From Cladocopium goreaui (Eukaryota > Sar > Dinophyceae > Suessiales > Symbiodiniaceae): a stretch of DNA of 64,000 nt. A program made the position numbers and the translations under genes. Position 1 is the stretch's first letter; every line of letters starts with the position of its first letter. Of this stretch, positions 19,622 through 29,926 are shown one piece after another. The notes under the pieces are model-generated. The model had not been told where the DNA came from. It ran no database searches and saw only the letters and a program-made list of their open reading frames with translations. Where the stretch lies: positions 150,001-214,000 of the forward strand of contig CAMXCT020006179.1 in assembly GCA_947184155.2 (NCBI GenBank). The letters run 5' to 3'.

Positions 19622-19895
19622 TTATCCAGACTCAGATTCTCTGGACAAAATAGGCACTGGCTGATCAGGCACGGCATCGTTGTTCACCCCGAAGTCTCCC
19701 ATTCCCAGTTGCTCCTTAATGGCACGGCGACTGTCCAGCATCAGCCTCTCAAATGTTCTCTTGCTCATCGAAGATCTTTCCCAGTCTCTCACAGCCACAG
19801 CAAGGTAGGCCAGAATGTCTGGCATGGGAATGTTGTTGGACACACACATCGCATCACCAACTGCTTGACAACTCTCTGCCGCAATGAGATCCTCA
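19622..19895 (-). CDS. Exon ending in ...ILSRESESG (unrecognised)
   Basis: The minus frame reads EDLIAAESCQAVGDAMCVSN, then NNIPMPDILAYLAVAVRDWE and TFERLMLDSRRAIKEQLGMG, and stops at 19622. A candidate acceptor (GACAGTAG) lies near 19908. The helical part RTFERLMLDSRRAIKEQL looks like a real protein segment. Family unknown. Confidence 0.4.
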
Positions 19896-20129
19896 CCAGA
19901 GTCTTGCTACTGTCAATTGGAGGGTAGTCAGCATAGGGAAGCATCTGCTTTACATCAGACGGCATCACAGCACAGCCACCCAAGACAACAGCAGACTCGG
20001 CCGCAACCGACATGGGATGAAACAGCCAATCACTGACTGAGACGCAATTCACCAGTGATTCACTTTTACTCACTTTGGAGTCAAGTACAGTTTTTGAGCA
20101 AGTCAAGTTCATCAAGAACACTGCAAACA

Positions 20130-21320
20130 ATACTGGAATGCATTAGCATATATATAATCAATTTAAAGAAATGCATGCTAGTCCATTGGTCAGCTGTCTT
20201 CTGATTGGGGTTGACAACAGCAGCAGATACAGAAAAAATATTCAGGTGCGAATACAGCAGATAGTCAGGTGCATGACACACTTTCAGCTGCAAATACAGC
20301 AGTTACAGCAGACATTCAGGTGCATGACATCAGTCAAACATCTTTTGCCTCTCAGACTGAGGGCAGCACTTTCAACGATGGATGCCTTCCCAAGACCTGG
20401 CCAAGCCAACAGAGTCAACTCTGTAAATGCACAATGGACTAGCATGCATTTCTTTAAACTGATTATATGCTAATCCAAGCATAACGTTCAGCCAGTGAAT
20501 CAGTTCAGACCACTCAAGCAAGATTCAGGCACCTCAAAGCCACCAAGTCGTGGGCAGTCCATGGCCTTGGCGATGCTGCTTCAACCAGCCACATGCAACT
20601 CCAACAGCACGTCATTCATTAGGCATGCATAGGAAAAAAAAACATAATTCATCAAGACAATTCCATACCATGGATCGGTGAGGGTTTGGATCGGTAGGGC
20701 TTCCATGTTATATATTTGGGTCGGTTGTATTATTAATACAATACACCAAATATTATTAATTATAATATCACATAATAAAATATATAATAATTAACTGTTC
20801 AGCCTCTGAGTATGTTGCCTCTCATCTTCCAAAAGGACCTGGGCAAAGACAATTTGAAACAAAGTCATGGTGATTAGAGAGAATGCAGTGACACTAGTGG
20901 ACACACTGAGCTGATAATGATTGATTGTGGATGCTCACGAAAAAGCACACACAGGCTCTGGAGATTTTCTGGCTTTAAGCTATTCCAGGTAACCTTGAAT
21001 TCCAGAGGCGCCTAGACTGGCGGCAGCTCTGACAAAACATTCCGTGGAGGCTTCACATGGATTTTAAAAGAAGCTTTCTGCAATTCCAGGGGAAGAGGAT
21101 TTTCCCCAGAAGCTTTCCGGAGTCGACTGGACTGCCGGCAGCTCTGACAAAACGTTCTGTGGAGGCTTCACATGGATTTTCCAAGAAGCTTTCTCCAATT
21201 CCAGGGAGGAGGAGATAATGGAGTAAATACGGCAAACAGACATCAGCAAACAACTATTGAGACGTTATAATTATGATAATGGCAGGATTTAATTTAGAAT
21301 TATTACTACAACTACAACAG
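20130..21320. other. Noncoding stretch with motif copies and repeat R1
   Basis: It holds motif copies at about 20268 and 20303, a repeated pair near 20170-20200 and 20428-20455 (GGACTAGCATGCATTTCTTTAAA and its reverse complement), repeat R1 at 20658 and AT-rich sequence. Two near-identical stretches (about 21005-21065 and 21122-21185, GGCAGCTCTGACAAAAC then TTCACATGGATTTT) form a direct repeat of about 117-bp spacing. No gene was found. Confidence 0.5.
20650..20712 (+). repeat. Repeat R1, internal copy
   Basis: CATCAAGAC, then AATTCCATACCATGGATC, then GGTGAGGGTTTGGATCGGTA and a TTCCATGTTATAT stretch. It is close to the reverse complement of 29950-30018 over about 60 bases, including the outside bases CATCAAGA. 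Confidence 0.8.
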
Positions 21321-21331
21321 CATCTAACTAA

Positions 21332-21640
21332 TCAATATTCCATGTACTCCGGTATCTCCTCCCCCTCGAGGTTCTGAGCAATGATGGTCAAGTGTTTTCT
21401 CTGTATTGCGTTCCACCGGCCAAAGAGGAAGATGTAGCAAAGAGGTCCATCATCTTTTGCATCAGAAGACGTTACTGATGCCCCAGCCGTGGCAATGGCT
21501 TCTGAGCTGGAAGCCGAATCGAAGTCCTGCACTGGATAACCAGTTAACCATGACGGCGCATCACCAGTCATCCATGACTCAATCGACGACATCGGACAAA
21601 CGTCAGAATTGGCAAAATTAATTGAGCCAAAACCGGCTGA
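21332..21640 (-). CDS. Last exon of a minus-strand gene (EEIPEYMEY end)
   Basis: The frame reads SSIESWMTGDAPSWLTGYPV, SASSSEAIATAGASVTSSDA, PLCYIFLFGRWNAIQRKHLT and IIAQNLEGEEIPEYMEY, stopping at 21332. Composition is protein-like, with a Ser/Ala linker and a small hydrophobic end. No family assigned. It is probably the 3' end of the gene whose exons lie at 21.7-24.8 kb. Confidence 0.45.
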   Translation of the reverse strand, partial: SAGFGSINFANSDVCPMSSIESWMTGDAPSWLTGYPVQDFDSASSSEAIATAGASVTSSDAKDDGPLCYIFLFGRWNAIQRKHLTIIAQNLEGEEIPEYMEY

Positions 21641-21739
21641 GCATGAGTGAGCTCTTTGAAATTTGAAAATTGAAACATTATGATTCTGACATGTCTGAAT
21701 CTGACATGTCTGAAGCAAATAAATAAATCTGCATTTTGA

Positions 21740-21895
21740 TCCTGACAGTGGTTTGATTCCCACTAACTAATAATAGCATCACAAAGAAATTCACCAAGTC
21801 AGCTGGTTCTAGGTGGCTGGCCTTGTTAGCTATACAGCAGGCGAAGTAGGGCGGCATTTGAGGCCTTATTAGGGGCCGGCCCTGCACACCATCAT
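21740..21895 (-). CDS. Exon (MPPYFACCIANKASHLEPAD)
   Basis: A short minus-strand frame with HDGVQGRPLIRPQMPPYFA and ANKASHLEPADLVNFFVMLL, protein-like and free of stops. It is bounded by AT-rich sequence. It probably joins the exon at 21332-21640. Confidence 0.35.
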
Positions 21896-22154
21896 GAACA
21901 ACAAGCATAACCATGATTCAATTACAGCAGACAAAAGTTGACAAACTATTATATTAAAATATTGAGTTGCTGCTTCTGTTGCGTCCTGAGGGGCTGACAG
22001 TCAAGCACAAGTGCAGTGACCTAGGAGCGATCAAAACCTTTACTAATTCAACTATCAATCAATGGCAATGGCATCAGTCAGAAAGATTCAGACTGTGATC
22101 ACACATACAAAACTATATTTGACAGATTGATTGAGATCTGTGTTCCATCTAATC

Positions 22155-22255
22155 TAGGCCCACTGCAGCCCGCCATGTGAAGTTGAAGTCCTTCACCATC
22201 ACAGAGTGCACACGGTTGATTGAGAAGAACTTTGCCAACACCACTAGTGAGTCAG
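22155..22255 (-). CDS. Short exon (AKFFSINRVHSVMVKDFNF)
   Basis: About 30 codons, VLAKFFSINRVHSVMVKDFN then FTWRAAVGLD and a stop. The amphipathic pattern suggests a real exon, but boundaries are uncertain. Confidence 0.3.
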
Positions 22256-22519
22256 TGTCATTCACGTGGTTTCATGGCTACAACTTGCACAACTGCGCAA
22301 TATCAGTCAGCTGAAGGAAGAATACTGACCCCTTTTTTGGCCACTGCACGACTTGCATCGAATCACTGAATGACTGTGAACTCCTCCACATCAAAGTTCG
22401 CAGCTACTGTCTGCAGGCAGTGCAAGGCATTGACATAAAAGGACAAAAGACATCACTGGGCATGGCATTCATTCGAAAGTGGCACAATGATTCAATTACA
22501 ACAGACATCACTCAGAGTC

Positions 22520-22799
22520 TGGCGGTCGCCATCGGGATGAAGAAAAGGCCACTCAACACACAGACGATCTGCTGCCCTCCTTGAACGAATCTAAGGCAAT
22601 GCTCTTGCACAATACTAATTAAATATGTCACACTGTCAAATGTGTCGCAAACAAAGCCAACACCCAAGTCAACACTAAAATCAGTTGCAAACAAGTCTCT
22701 TTGTTGGTACTGCTCTGATCCCTGGTCTTCAAACAGGCTGGCAAGCACCATATAGTTCCGGCCGCCAATGGTGATGCAGATTCTGATGGCTGGAGCTTC
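22520..22799 (-). CDS. Exon (ICITIGGRNYMVLASLFED)
   Basis: Starts after a candidate acceptor TTGTCAG at 22800. The frame reads EAPAIRICITIGGRNYMVLA, then FATDFSVDLGVGFVCDTFD and LISIVQEHCLRFVQGGQQI. It alternates hydrophobic strands and helix and is good protein. The intron before it (22800-22969, 170 bp) starts GTGAGT and ends with the motif GTCTGTTGTCAG. Confidence 0.5.
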
Positions 22800-22969
22800 C
22801 TGACAACAGACAGCAAAGACAAAATATACACAGATTCTTACTTTGTTTGTCATCAGTTGTGTATGAACAATGTCGTGTGTGTTTACAGTAGTGTCTATTT
22901 AAATTTAATTAATCATTCACACCCAGTTGCCTGTTCACAACCGATGCAAAACATCACATAGAAACTCAC

Positions 22970-23095
22970 CGTGCAGTGTCTGTTGTAAGTCCAGCCTTAT
23001 TTAAGAAATGCAACGTCTGTTGTAAGTCCTTGCCCTCAGCCATGCAATGCGCCATCCATTTCTGCGTGTGCCTTTCCATTTCGTAATAGCAGAAC
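22970..23095 (-). CDS. Exon (YYEMERHTQKWMAHCMAEG)
   Basis: Bounded by a candidate acceptor CATTGTCAG at 23096 and a donor GTGAGT at 22969. It reads FCYYEMERHTQKWMAHCMAE then KDLQQTLHFLNKAGLTTDTA. The exon itself contains two CTTACAACAGAC stretches, giving LQQT and TTDT. The phase at both joints is off by one or two bases for plain GT-AG ends. Confidence 0.5.
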
Positions 23096-23186
23096 CTGAC
23101 AATGAGATACAATGAGAGTCAAATAATGCTGGCTGAATCACACTGATTTGTGATGATTGATAGAATATGACATACAGCAGACATAC

Positions 23187-23298
23187 CTGATTATTTTCAC
23201 CATTGATTGACCAAGAAATCCAGGGCCCACACTTCAGGGCAGGGTGGGCTCCCAGCTTGAGCACCTCGTCCATTGTGACTTTGCGTCCACCATCCATC
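23187..23298 (-). CDS. Exon (DEVLKLGAHPALKCGPWIS)
   Basis: A candidate acceptor TTTGGCAG at 23299 and donor GTATGTCTGCTGTATG at 23186. The frame reads MDGGRKVTMDEVLKLGAHPA then KCGPWISWSINGENNQ. The donor overlaps the dispersed motif GTCTGCTGTA. The intron after it is 91 bp. Confidence 0.5.
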
Positions 23299-23399
23299 CT
23301 GCCAAAGCAATCAAATTAAAACATAACTGACAACATTGCTGCACTACTATACCTGACACTTGAGCTACAATATTAATGAGAGTGATGATATGTCAGCGC

Positions 23400-23515
23400 T
23401 GGATTCAACACTCTTTCGGATGAACCACTGAACCTGAGCTGCAGACTCGACAAAGGGCTCTGGGAATGGGATCTTCAGGGATAGTATCCGAAGCAGCTTT
23501 CTGGTCCTGGGCTAA
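23400..23515 (-). CDS. Exon (RKLLRILSLKIPFPEPFVE)
   Basis: About 38 codons: RTRKLLRILSLKIPFPEPFV then ESAAQVQWFIRKSVESSADI. Strongly amphipathic, no stop. A GGTCCTGGGCTAAG-like acceptor lies upstream. Same gene as its neighbours on position. Confidence 0.4.
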
Positions 23516-23544
23516 GACATGACATTTGTCCTGAACTTTAGATT

Positions 23545-23720
23545 CAGTAGGAATGAACCGAAGACAAATTTTGTTTCATCACAACATTGTTAAAAACAAA
23601 TAAACCAAGAAGCTGGTCGAATGCCTCTTCATCGGGCAACCAGTCCAAGTACTTGGACATCAGCTCCCGACCCAGGTTTGCCCCGGCCACAGGTGTCAGC
23701 CCGTTAGAGACAGAAAACCC
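23545..23720 (-). CDS. Exon (GANLGRELMSKYLDWLPDE)
   Basis: The frame reads GFSVSNGLTPVAGANLGREL then MSKYLDWLPDEEAFDQLLGL and FVFNNVVMKQNLSSVHSY with a stop at 23544. The end may be an intron read-through. A helical, acidic segment. Unknown family. Confidence 0.4.
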
Positions 23721-24410
23721 CGCCATGAAGACAGTACAGCAGATGATGCAAGTCGTACAGCAGACAGCAAAGACACCTTGAACCCATAAATTAAGGCAAG
23801 ACAAAAATAACTCCTGGACTCGCCAACAGTCAAACTGTGCCAAACCCCTGCCAGTGCATCCAGCAAACATTGAATGAACGAAAACACAATCATCGACAGA
23901 AGTAACAGTCCTTGTCATTGTTGCCTGTCATCGTAGCTCATATGGCAAAAGCCTGCGCCGTGCAGGACACTTGAGTGAGTGATCAGGCCCGCACAAATGA
24001 CTCAGAAGTACAGCACAAGTCCAAACGAATACAGCAGACAACATCATATAAATACTCATCTAACATTTGTAACATCTAAGGAGCACTGATTGACCAATGT
24101 CGGTGTGTCACAGCGAACACGACTACAGCAGACTGATTCCCGATGCCTGCCAACACCTTAATAGAGAAACTATACTGCCAATGCAGCGACAGTGATGCTG
24201 ACAAGACTGCTCAGCTATTGACGATCAACAAATCTGAGCCATCCGCTCACACACCAGTTCCAATTCGGAGCCTCAGCAGTTGGAGTTTGTATCTTAGAGT
24301 CACTTACAATCTTTTTTGGCAAGACACTTGAAACTGATTTCCTTCTGTCGTTTCAGTCTAGACTCAAAACTCAAAACAATTCAAGACCATATTATATTAA
24401 TTTTAATTAC

Positions 24411-24530
24411 CCTTAACAGCTTTTGATTTGATCTTGAGCTTGCTGCCATGCCAAAGTCGAAGAGTCAACTCCTGAGCAATGGCTAGGATAGAGCTGTGAT
24501 GTGGTCATCCTTCACTAACCTCTTAAGGAT
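24411..24530 (-). CDS. Exon (ILKRLVKDDHIT ... AQELTLRLWHGSKLKIK)
   Basis: Begins after an acceptor TTTTCAG at 24531 and ends at a donor GTAATT. The start is ILKRLVKDDHITA in phase with the exon before. A one-base shift near 24495 is needed to continue as ILAIAQELTLRLWHGSKLKI. This is clear evidence for an indel inside an exon. Confidence 0.45.
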
Positions 24531-24630
24531 CTGAAAACCAGAGAAAAACAAACTGTTCACATCCCACAACAGACACTGAGTTTCATTCATGTTTGTCATT
24601 CATTCAAATTCACACAGTTGAGTTACTTAC

Positions 24631-24769
24631 CATTGGCCGAGAAACTGCCATCAAATCCAGTGCAAGTCTTGACCCGACTGAGCACCAGTCCATGTAATAT
24701 CCAATAGCATTGGACTGCCATGAAGGGACAATAGACGCTTGTACAGAAACGAACTTGTGATCAGAACAT
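24631..24769 (-). CDS. Exon (YRCSDHKFVSVQASIVPSW)
   Basis: A candidate acceptor GTCTACAG at 24770, donor GTAAGT at 24630. It reads CSDHKFVSVQASIVPSWQSN then AIGYYMDWCSVGSRLALDLM and AVSRPM. The following 100-bp intron (24531-24630) is a canonical GT-AG intron that keeps phase, the best single intron in this window. Confidence 0.55.
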
Positions 24770-24954
24770 CTGTAGACTACACTGCACAGCATCACAATCA
24801 ATCACAATACTAAAAGAACTAGGGGCTTGTTCAATCAGACCTTCAACCTCAGAACCAATCAGTCAGCTTAATCAAATCACACACAGTTTCCCAGCCGCTT
24901 GTGCCCTTTTTTTTCATACACCAGACATCACCAGACTAGTTGGGACTATTGCTC

Positions 24955-25175
24955 CCGTTGACGTTTCCGTTTGTGGAGCAGAGGGAATTCAGCACCTGAG
25001 ATGACACATGGAGACATCAAGTGATTGTCAGTCATTGCTGGCTGGAAACTCCACTCATTGTTGTCATGCATGACAGACAACTGGAAGAGACAAATTTTAA
25101 ACAAACTCACAGACTGCCTAATTATCTCAGATGCAGTGCAATTCTTTTCAAGCCAAGACACTTATTGACGACTCC
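24955..25175 (-). CDS. Exon (SWLEKNCTASEIIRQSVSL)
   Basis: The frame reads SWLEKNCTASEIIRQSVSLF and later VISGAEFPLLHKRKRQREQ with a stop. The central part (CLFQLSVMHDNNEWSFQPAM) may include an intron. Unrecognised. Confidence 0.3.
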
Positions 25176-25648
25176 AACCAGCCACGCCACTCACGGGTGC
25201 CCCATTGACATCTCGCATAAAGATCATTTTTGTCCTCAAGTGACAACTGCTGAATTCCAGAGTCAACTCTCCTAAACTTGTACAACAGAAGACGCCCAAA
25301 CAAATGACACTTCAAAAAGTAACTACTACAGCAGACGCTATTTGGATTTTGCCAACTTTCAGCCTAGATTCAACAGTCTGTGCAACCGCATCTCCCCCTC
25401 GTAGCCGAAATTCTCCACCAATTGCAAGGCCAGGAGTTTTGTGCTAAGTGCCACATGGCAATCGTCCAGGATCTCTTTCCCCAGATCCCGGAAAGCTCTC
25501 AAATTCAACACAACAAGTTCAATCAAAGACTTCATCCAATTTTTTTGGAATACATTTTACTTCAAACTTTAATGGTGGTCCCAAGACTGGATTTATGTCT
25601 CATGTTGTCTGGTGTAAATTAAGTTTAAACATCATGTCAGATTAGTCG

Positions 25649-26030
25649 TTAAGTGATTAAGCTAAGGGGCACCACCTTGTCGAGCTCATTCAAGGTTGGC
25701 GCCATCACTTTCAGAGGGTCGCTTGACGAAGGGCCATCATCAGATGCACCTGGTTGACGCTCAGCAAATGCACCTGGTTGACTCTTAGCAGATGCGCCCA
25801 AAACAGTACGACCACCTGGTCGACTCTTGGCAGATGCACCCAATGCACCCAAAGTACCACCAGGACCATCTTGTCGTCTGTTGTCGTCTCGTGGAGGGCG
25901 TGGTGGCGGTGGGGGTGGCGGTGGGCTTGGAGGTGAATCATTTGGAGGGTCACCAAGGAGGTTGCGACCAGAGTTCCATGGACCATCGTCCGCTTGAGAA
26001 CGGCGGCAAGGTCCTCTTGGTCTGGCCTCA
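25649..26030 (-). CDS. Pro/Gly-rich last exon with short internal repeats
   Basis: The minus frame runs from PEARPRGPCRRSQADDGPWN through a poly-Pro tract (SPPPPPPPRPPRD). Next comes a repeat of about 13 residues (GASAKSRPGGRTVL, GASAKSQPGAFAE), then SSSDPLKVMAPTLNELDKVV and a stop at 25649. It is probably a disordered tail that binds SH3/WW-type partners, which is inference from composition only. The two other frames are shadows. Confidence 0.4.
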
Positions 26031-26198
26031 GGCTATTGATCGAAGGCAGGACCATTTTCGATTTCAATTTGTTGTGCTGCATGACGATTGAATTAGTCTA
26101 CATTGAAAATAGGCAATAGTTAAATAATTATTGATTTTATTATCTATTATTTGAAATGATTATTTAAAACTATTTAATTCATTGGTTAGATAGACTTC

Positions 26199-26370
26199 TC
26201 AGATATAAACTTCTCCATCAGACAAAGGAACTTTCTTCGCTGGAGCGGTCACACGACTAGTGCCACCAGTGACTGCCAGCTGACCAGTCAGAAGACGCAA
26301 CACCTTCCCACTCCTCAGCATGGGCCAATCCAAAACTTCAACACTCGCATTCCAGATCAATTTCACTGTC
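26199..26370 (-). CDS. Exon (NASVEVLDWPMLRSGKVLR)
   Basis: The frame reads LIWNASVEVLDWPMLRSGKV then LRLLTGQLAVTGGTSRVTAP and PLSDGEVYI with a stop. It is protein-like and short. The acceptor position is uncertain. Confidence 0.35.
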
Positions 26371-26689
26371 AATAATATGACTCTGTTTTTTGTCAATTCT
26401 AAACAAGCCCAAGCTTCTCCTCAGAATCCTCAATGGTCCTGTGCCATATTCTCAAGCAGTTATTCACCATGTCGTAGAAGAACTGTGCATTGTCTATTCC
26501 CAAGTGGTCTAAAAGGATACCATGCGCTGTTGTCCTTAGACTCGAATGATTTCACAATTTTCAGGTTGCAATATCCGACAACAGACACACATCTAATTTC
26601 TCTCAGAATCTATTTAAAAACCAAAAAAAGCGATGTGACATCATTCATGCAAAACCAAGACTCCATGAAACTGAGGACATCAGAAAATC

Positions 26690-26800
26690 CAGCATCAGAT
26701 TTTGGTCTTGGTTCCAGAAGGAGTAAGACATTGACTCCAAAGAGCATAGCACTTCGACCCCAGCGGCCTCACTTCAAGAATCAGTAATTGAGATGGCAGG
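26690..26800 (-). CDS. Short exon-like segment (EVLCSLESMSYSFWNQDQN)
   Basis: A minus frame with SEAAGVEVLCSLESMSYSFW and NLMLDFLMSSVSWSLGFA. Two other frames are also open, so the choice is weak. Confidence 0.25.
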
Positions 26801-27249
26801 CCAACTTGTTCATCCCGACAAAATACAAACAGCAGCACACAAAATTTGATTGAGTCGAAATATGCAGTGAATTGCCGATGGTTCTGGAGAGAAATCAACC
26901 AGCCAATCAATCAATCATCACAAATGCCTCCTGCCCCAACTCCGATCCAAGCCACAGTAAGAAGCCCAAACAGAAGGGATATCCAAAAGGCAGTCCGATG
27001 CCATGCAGCTGTACAATTCAACCTGAATCAGGGCGACTGATCTGATTTTAATTGCAAGTTTATTTATGACGATGTGAAAATTTCAACTCTGAATTGCAAA
27101 CAAAGAAACGAGACTACAACAGACGGTGCACTGATGATCTCCTTGAAGCTATCGATGAAATGCTCGTGCTGCACCAACTCAGGCAAAAAAGGAGCAACCA
27201 AGACCCTTTCCCCACATATGTCATTAATTAAATCAGTTTCTATTTAATT

Positions 27250-27410
27250 TGACTGAACCTTGCAAGACAAGATCCCAATCTCACAAATTGAATGAACTGA
27301 TTTTTAGCCAGGTGCAGCTGGGGTGCGCCCTCCTGGATGTGGGGACGAAAGCCACTCCCTCGGCCCATCTTGCTATTAGGTCCCTTCCCTTTGGCCTGCC
27401 TCAGATGATC
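27250..27410 (-). CDS. Short exon-like segment (GRDLIARWAEGVAFVPTSR)
   Basis: The best frame reads GRPKGRDLIARWAEGVAFVP then TSRRAHPSCTWLKI. It is short and bounded by AT-rich sequence. Unrecognised. Confidence 0.3.
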
Positions 27411-27519
27411 AAGCTGGTGGGCATTGCATTGGCAAAATTGAGCAGTAATCAAACCTTAAAACATATGTTCAGTTCAGAGTTCAGTCACACTGACAAGACA
27501 AAAGACTGTAAAAACCAAG

Positions 27520-27725
27520 GTACTTCACTGGGAGTAGCATGTTGAGGTTATGGTGAACATAGCTTAAGCCAAGCCTGGTGAATTGCCGGCTGTCGAACCA
27601 GTCCAAAGAGTCACCTTTGAGGCCAAGGAGGATGACCTTCTCAGGCCATCTGTAAAACCTCCCCACGTAAGGGTCATAGACAGCTCCAAGGTTACCGCCG
27701 TGAACCTCAGAAGCAGTACAACTGC
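27520..27725 (-). CDS. Exon (GNLGAVYDPYVGRFYRWPE)
   Basis: Reads SEVHGGNLGAVYDPYVGRFY, RWPEKVILLGLKGDSLDWFD and SRQFTRLGLSYVHHNLNMLL. A candidate donor CCCA/GTGAAG lies near 27533. Good mixed composition and one of the clearest exons of this cluster. Family unknown. Confidence 0.45.
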
Positions 27726-28289
27726 AAGCACCAAACAAAGTTGCATCATTCAGAATTCAAGCAAATGTCACTGCCTCTGATACAAGAGCCTGACATAAGA
27801 AAACACCATCACTGGTTCAGCATACAGAAGACTTACAGCAAACAGACATGTGTTCAAACCAAGTTACTGCTGCCTGCCCCGCCACTTTGACACCGATATT
27901 CCCAGTCAGGGAATCCGAAGAGGACATTGAGCCTGCAATGCAGCCAAAAGAAGCCACATCAAAAACTCAACCCATTGATCATTGACTAAGACTTAAAATA
28001 CTTTCCCAAGCAAATCATCAGACTCCATTGGCTCATGAATGATGACTCCAATGTTTCCACAGAGATGTACAACAGACAAGAAAGACTTGTTATGTGCTGA
28101 TGACCAACAAATCTTCACAAGTCAAGTGACTTTTCAATCTTCGTCTTGCAACTCTTCAGAACCCACCCGTCAGGGTTTCTCCTCGGGTTTTTTTTGCAAA
28201 ATTCCTGAGTCAATGAGGTGAGAGGGATCAAGTCAATGTTCAATATAAGGTTAAAAAGTTAAAACTGTTGTGCAAATTTGTGATTATCA

Positions 28290-28385
28290 TTGATGTTGTT
28301 AAGACCATTCATCGGTGAGGGTTAGATTTTTCCATATTAAAGTATGTTTGAGATTTAAAATGTTTTAAATGACAAAATGATAATC
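28290..28385 (+). repeat. Repeat R1-related, partial copy
   Basis: TCATCGGTGAGGGTT, then a TTCCAT stretch and ATGTTTGAGATTTAAAATG followed by TTTTAAAT. The last part matches the reverse complement of 29927-29960 (ATGTTTGAAATTTAAAATG), so this and the 29.95-30.01 kb copy form inverted repeats about 1.65 kb apart. Confidence 0.65.
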
Positions 28386-28397
28386 ATGTCCAAGGGG

Positions 28398-28539
28398 TCA
28401 ATCATTGCATGCGAGCATCCACAACTCCCGAGCTGCTTCTTGGTCAACCTTCCAGAGCAAATAGAGAGCCTCGCTCTTGCCAGTTGGGAAAATATATGAT
28501 TTCACAATGAAATTTTCTTTAAAATGCAGCCATCGAACA
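28398..28539 (-). CDS. Last exon of a minus-strand gene (EAARELWMLACND end)
   Basis: Acceptor GATTCCAG at 28540. The frame reads VRWLHFKENFIVKSYIFPTG then SEALYLLWKVDQEAARELWM and LACND, with a stop at 28398. A clean exon with a natural end. Unknown family. Confidence 0.5.
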
Positions 28540-28733
28540 CTGGAATCGAAAAAAAAAATCATGTCAGACAAGGAACTTGAAGAGCTGACCTCAGAGAGAA
28601 AACAGACAGACACCAGACAATGATTCATAAATAATTCATCAATGGTCAACAGCCAAATCCACTGACTGGCACATGAATGACTATTTTTACTGTCAATCAA
28701 ACTATGAATCAACCAATCAATCAATCAATTTAC

Positions 28734-28841
28734 TTCCAAGCTTCTTGCAAACCAAGCAGCCGGTTGAGGATATTGATCCCCTCAAACGCTGTTGGATCAG
28801 CTTCCAGCAGAAGGTCCAGTGCCACCGAGGTCATGCAATGT
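28734..28841 (-). CDS. Exon (TSVALDLLLEADPTAFEGI)
   Basis: Acceptor ACTCCTCAG at 28842 and donor GTAAAT at 28733. It reads HCMTSVALDLLLEADPTAFE then GINILNRLLGLQEAWK, a leucine-rich helix pair. The motif GTCTGCTGTACATTTCC lies just upstream of the acceptor. Confidence 0.5.
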
Positions 28842-28899
28842 CTGAGGAGTTCAGGAAATGTACAGCAGACTACATCAGACTACATTGACAATTGACTGT

Positions 28900-29925
28900 G
28901 ATGATTCGATTGCTAGACAACTGTCATTCCGACAAAATAGTTTGAGAAATATTACATAACTAAATTAGTTAAGTTATAATATATTGTTTGCAACTTCTAG
29001 CTATGTTTGAGAACAACTTCTGACCAATGTTCACATTTGAGAATGAAATGATGTCTGATGTATGCACTGACTGTCGTTCTTTTTGATCCCGGTGGCTGTC
29101 AATTCGAATCGGGCAGTGGTTGCAATGAAATGTCAAATCAACAGCATTGTCACTACTAAACTAGATTGAAACTTACATTGACATTACGACAACAGACAAA
29201 ATGTGAATGTGAATGCATGGATGACGTTCAGAGCTGCAAACATGCCAGACTTCACCTTCCACTAGATGACTTCGGAACCATCGCCTCCATCACCTGAGCC
29301 GAGGAAAGGGAATTGGAGAGACATCAGACCAAACAACTACAATTCCGAAAAACAACAATCAAACACAAACTTCAAAATCTAAATACAGCAGTACAGCAAA
29401 TCCAATATATGACACGAGGGTGAAAGCTTCTGATCTGAGGAGCAGACTAATGCAACATAGACCACGCCGATGAACAGGAAGGTTACTTACAGGTATTACA
29501 GCAGACTACAAAACACCACAGCAGAAAACAAATTTTCTACAGCAGACAACAGAAACTTAAGGAATAATCTAAATGACTACGAAATGACAATTACAATGGT
29601 CTGAATTTAGTGGTACGCCCTGCCCCCCCTCAATGAACCTGCAATCTATCTATGGGTCACTGAACAATCAAAAATGAATAATAAATCAAACTGTCAACCC
29701 TCACATACTACATCAGACAAACAGTTGTTAGTTGCTATGATAAATTTGAACGGTTGAAGCATTCTTTGTTCAATCGATTTCAATCGTCAATAACATATTT
29801 TAACTAAGCGGTTTGGAGTAAATAATAACAGGTTTTTCTGTTAACATATGTATTTTACATGTCGGTTAAATCTCATAACGTTTAGTTTTAATCATGCCAA
29901 GCGCAACCAAACCCGTTAGTTTAAG
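28900..29925. other. Noncoding stretch with many motif copies
   Basis: No convincing exon. The TACAGCAGAC/ACAACAGAC motif occurs at about 29189, 29386, 29498 and 29533, plus diverged forms. It could hold 5' parts of the minus-strand gene ending at 28398. Confidence 0.4.
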
Positions 29926-29926
29926 T

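Noticed and set aside
26320..26787. 155-codon plus-strand frame
   Set aside because: Weak composition and no motif, and it overlaps better minus-strand exon candidates.
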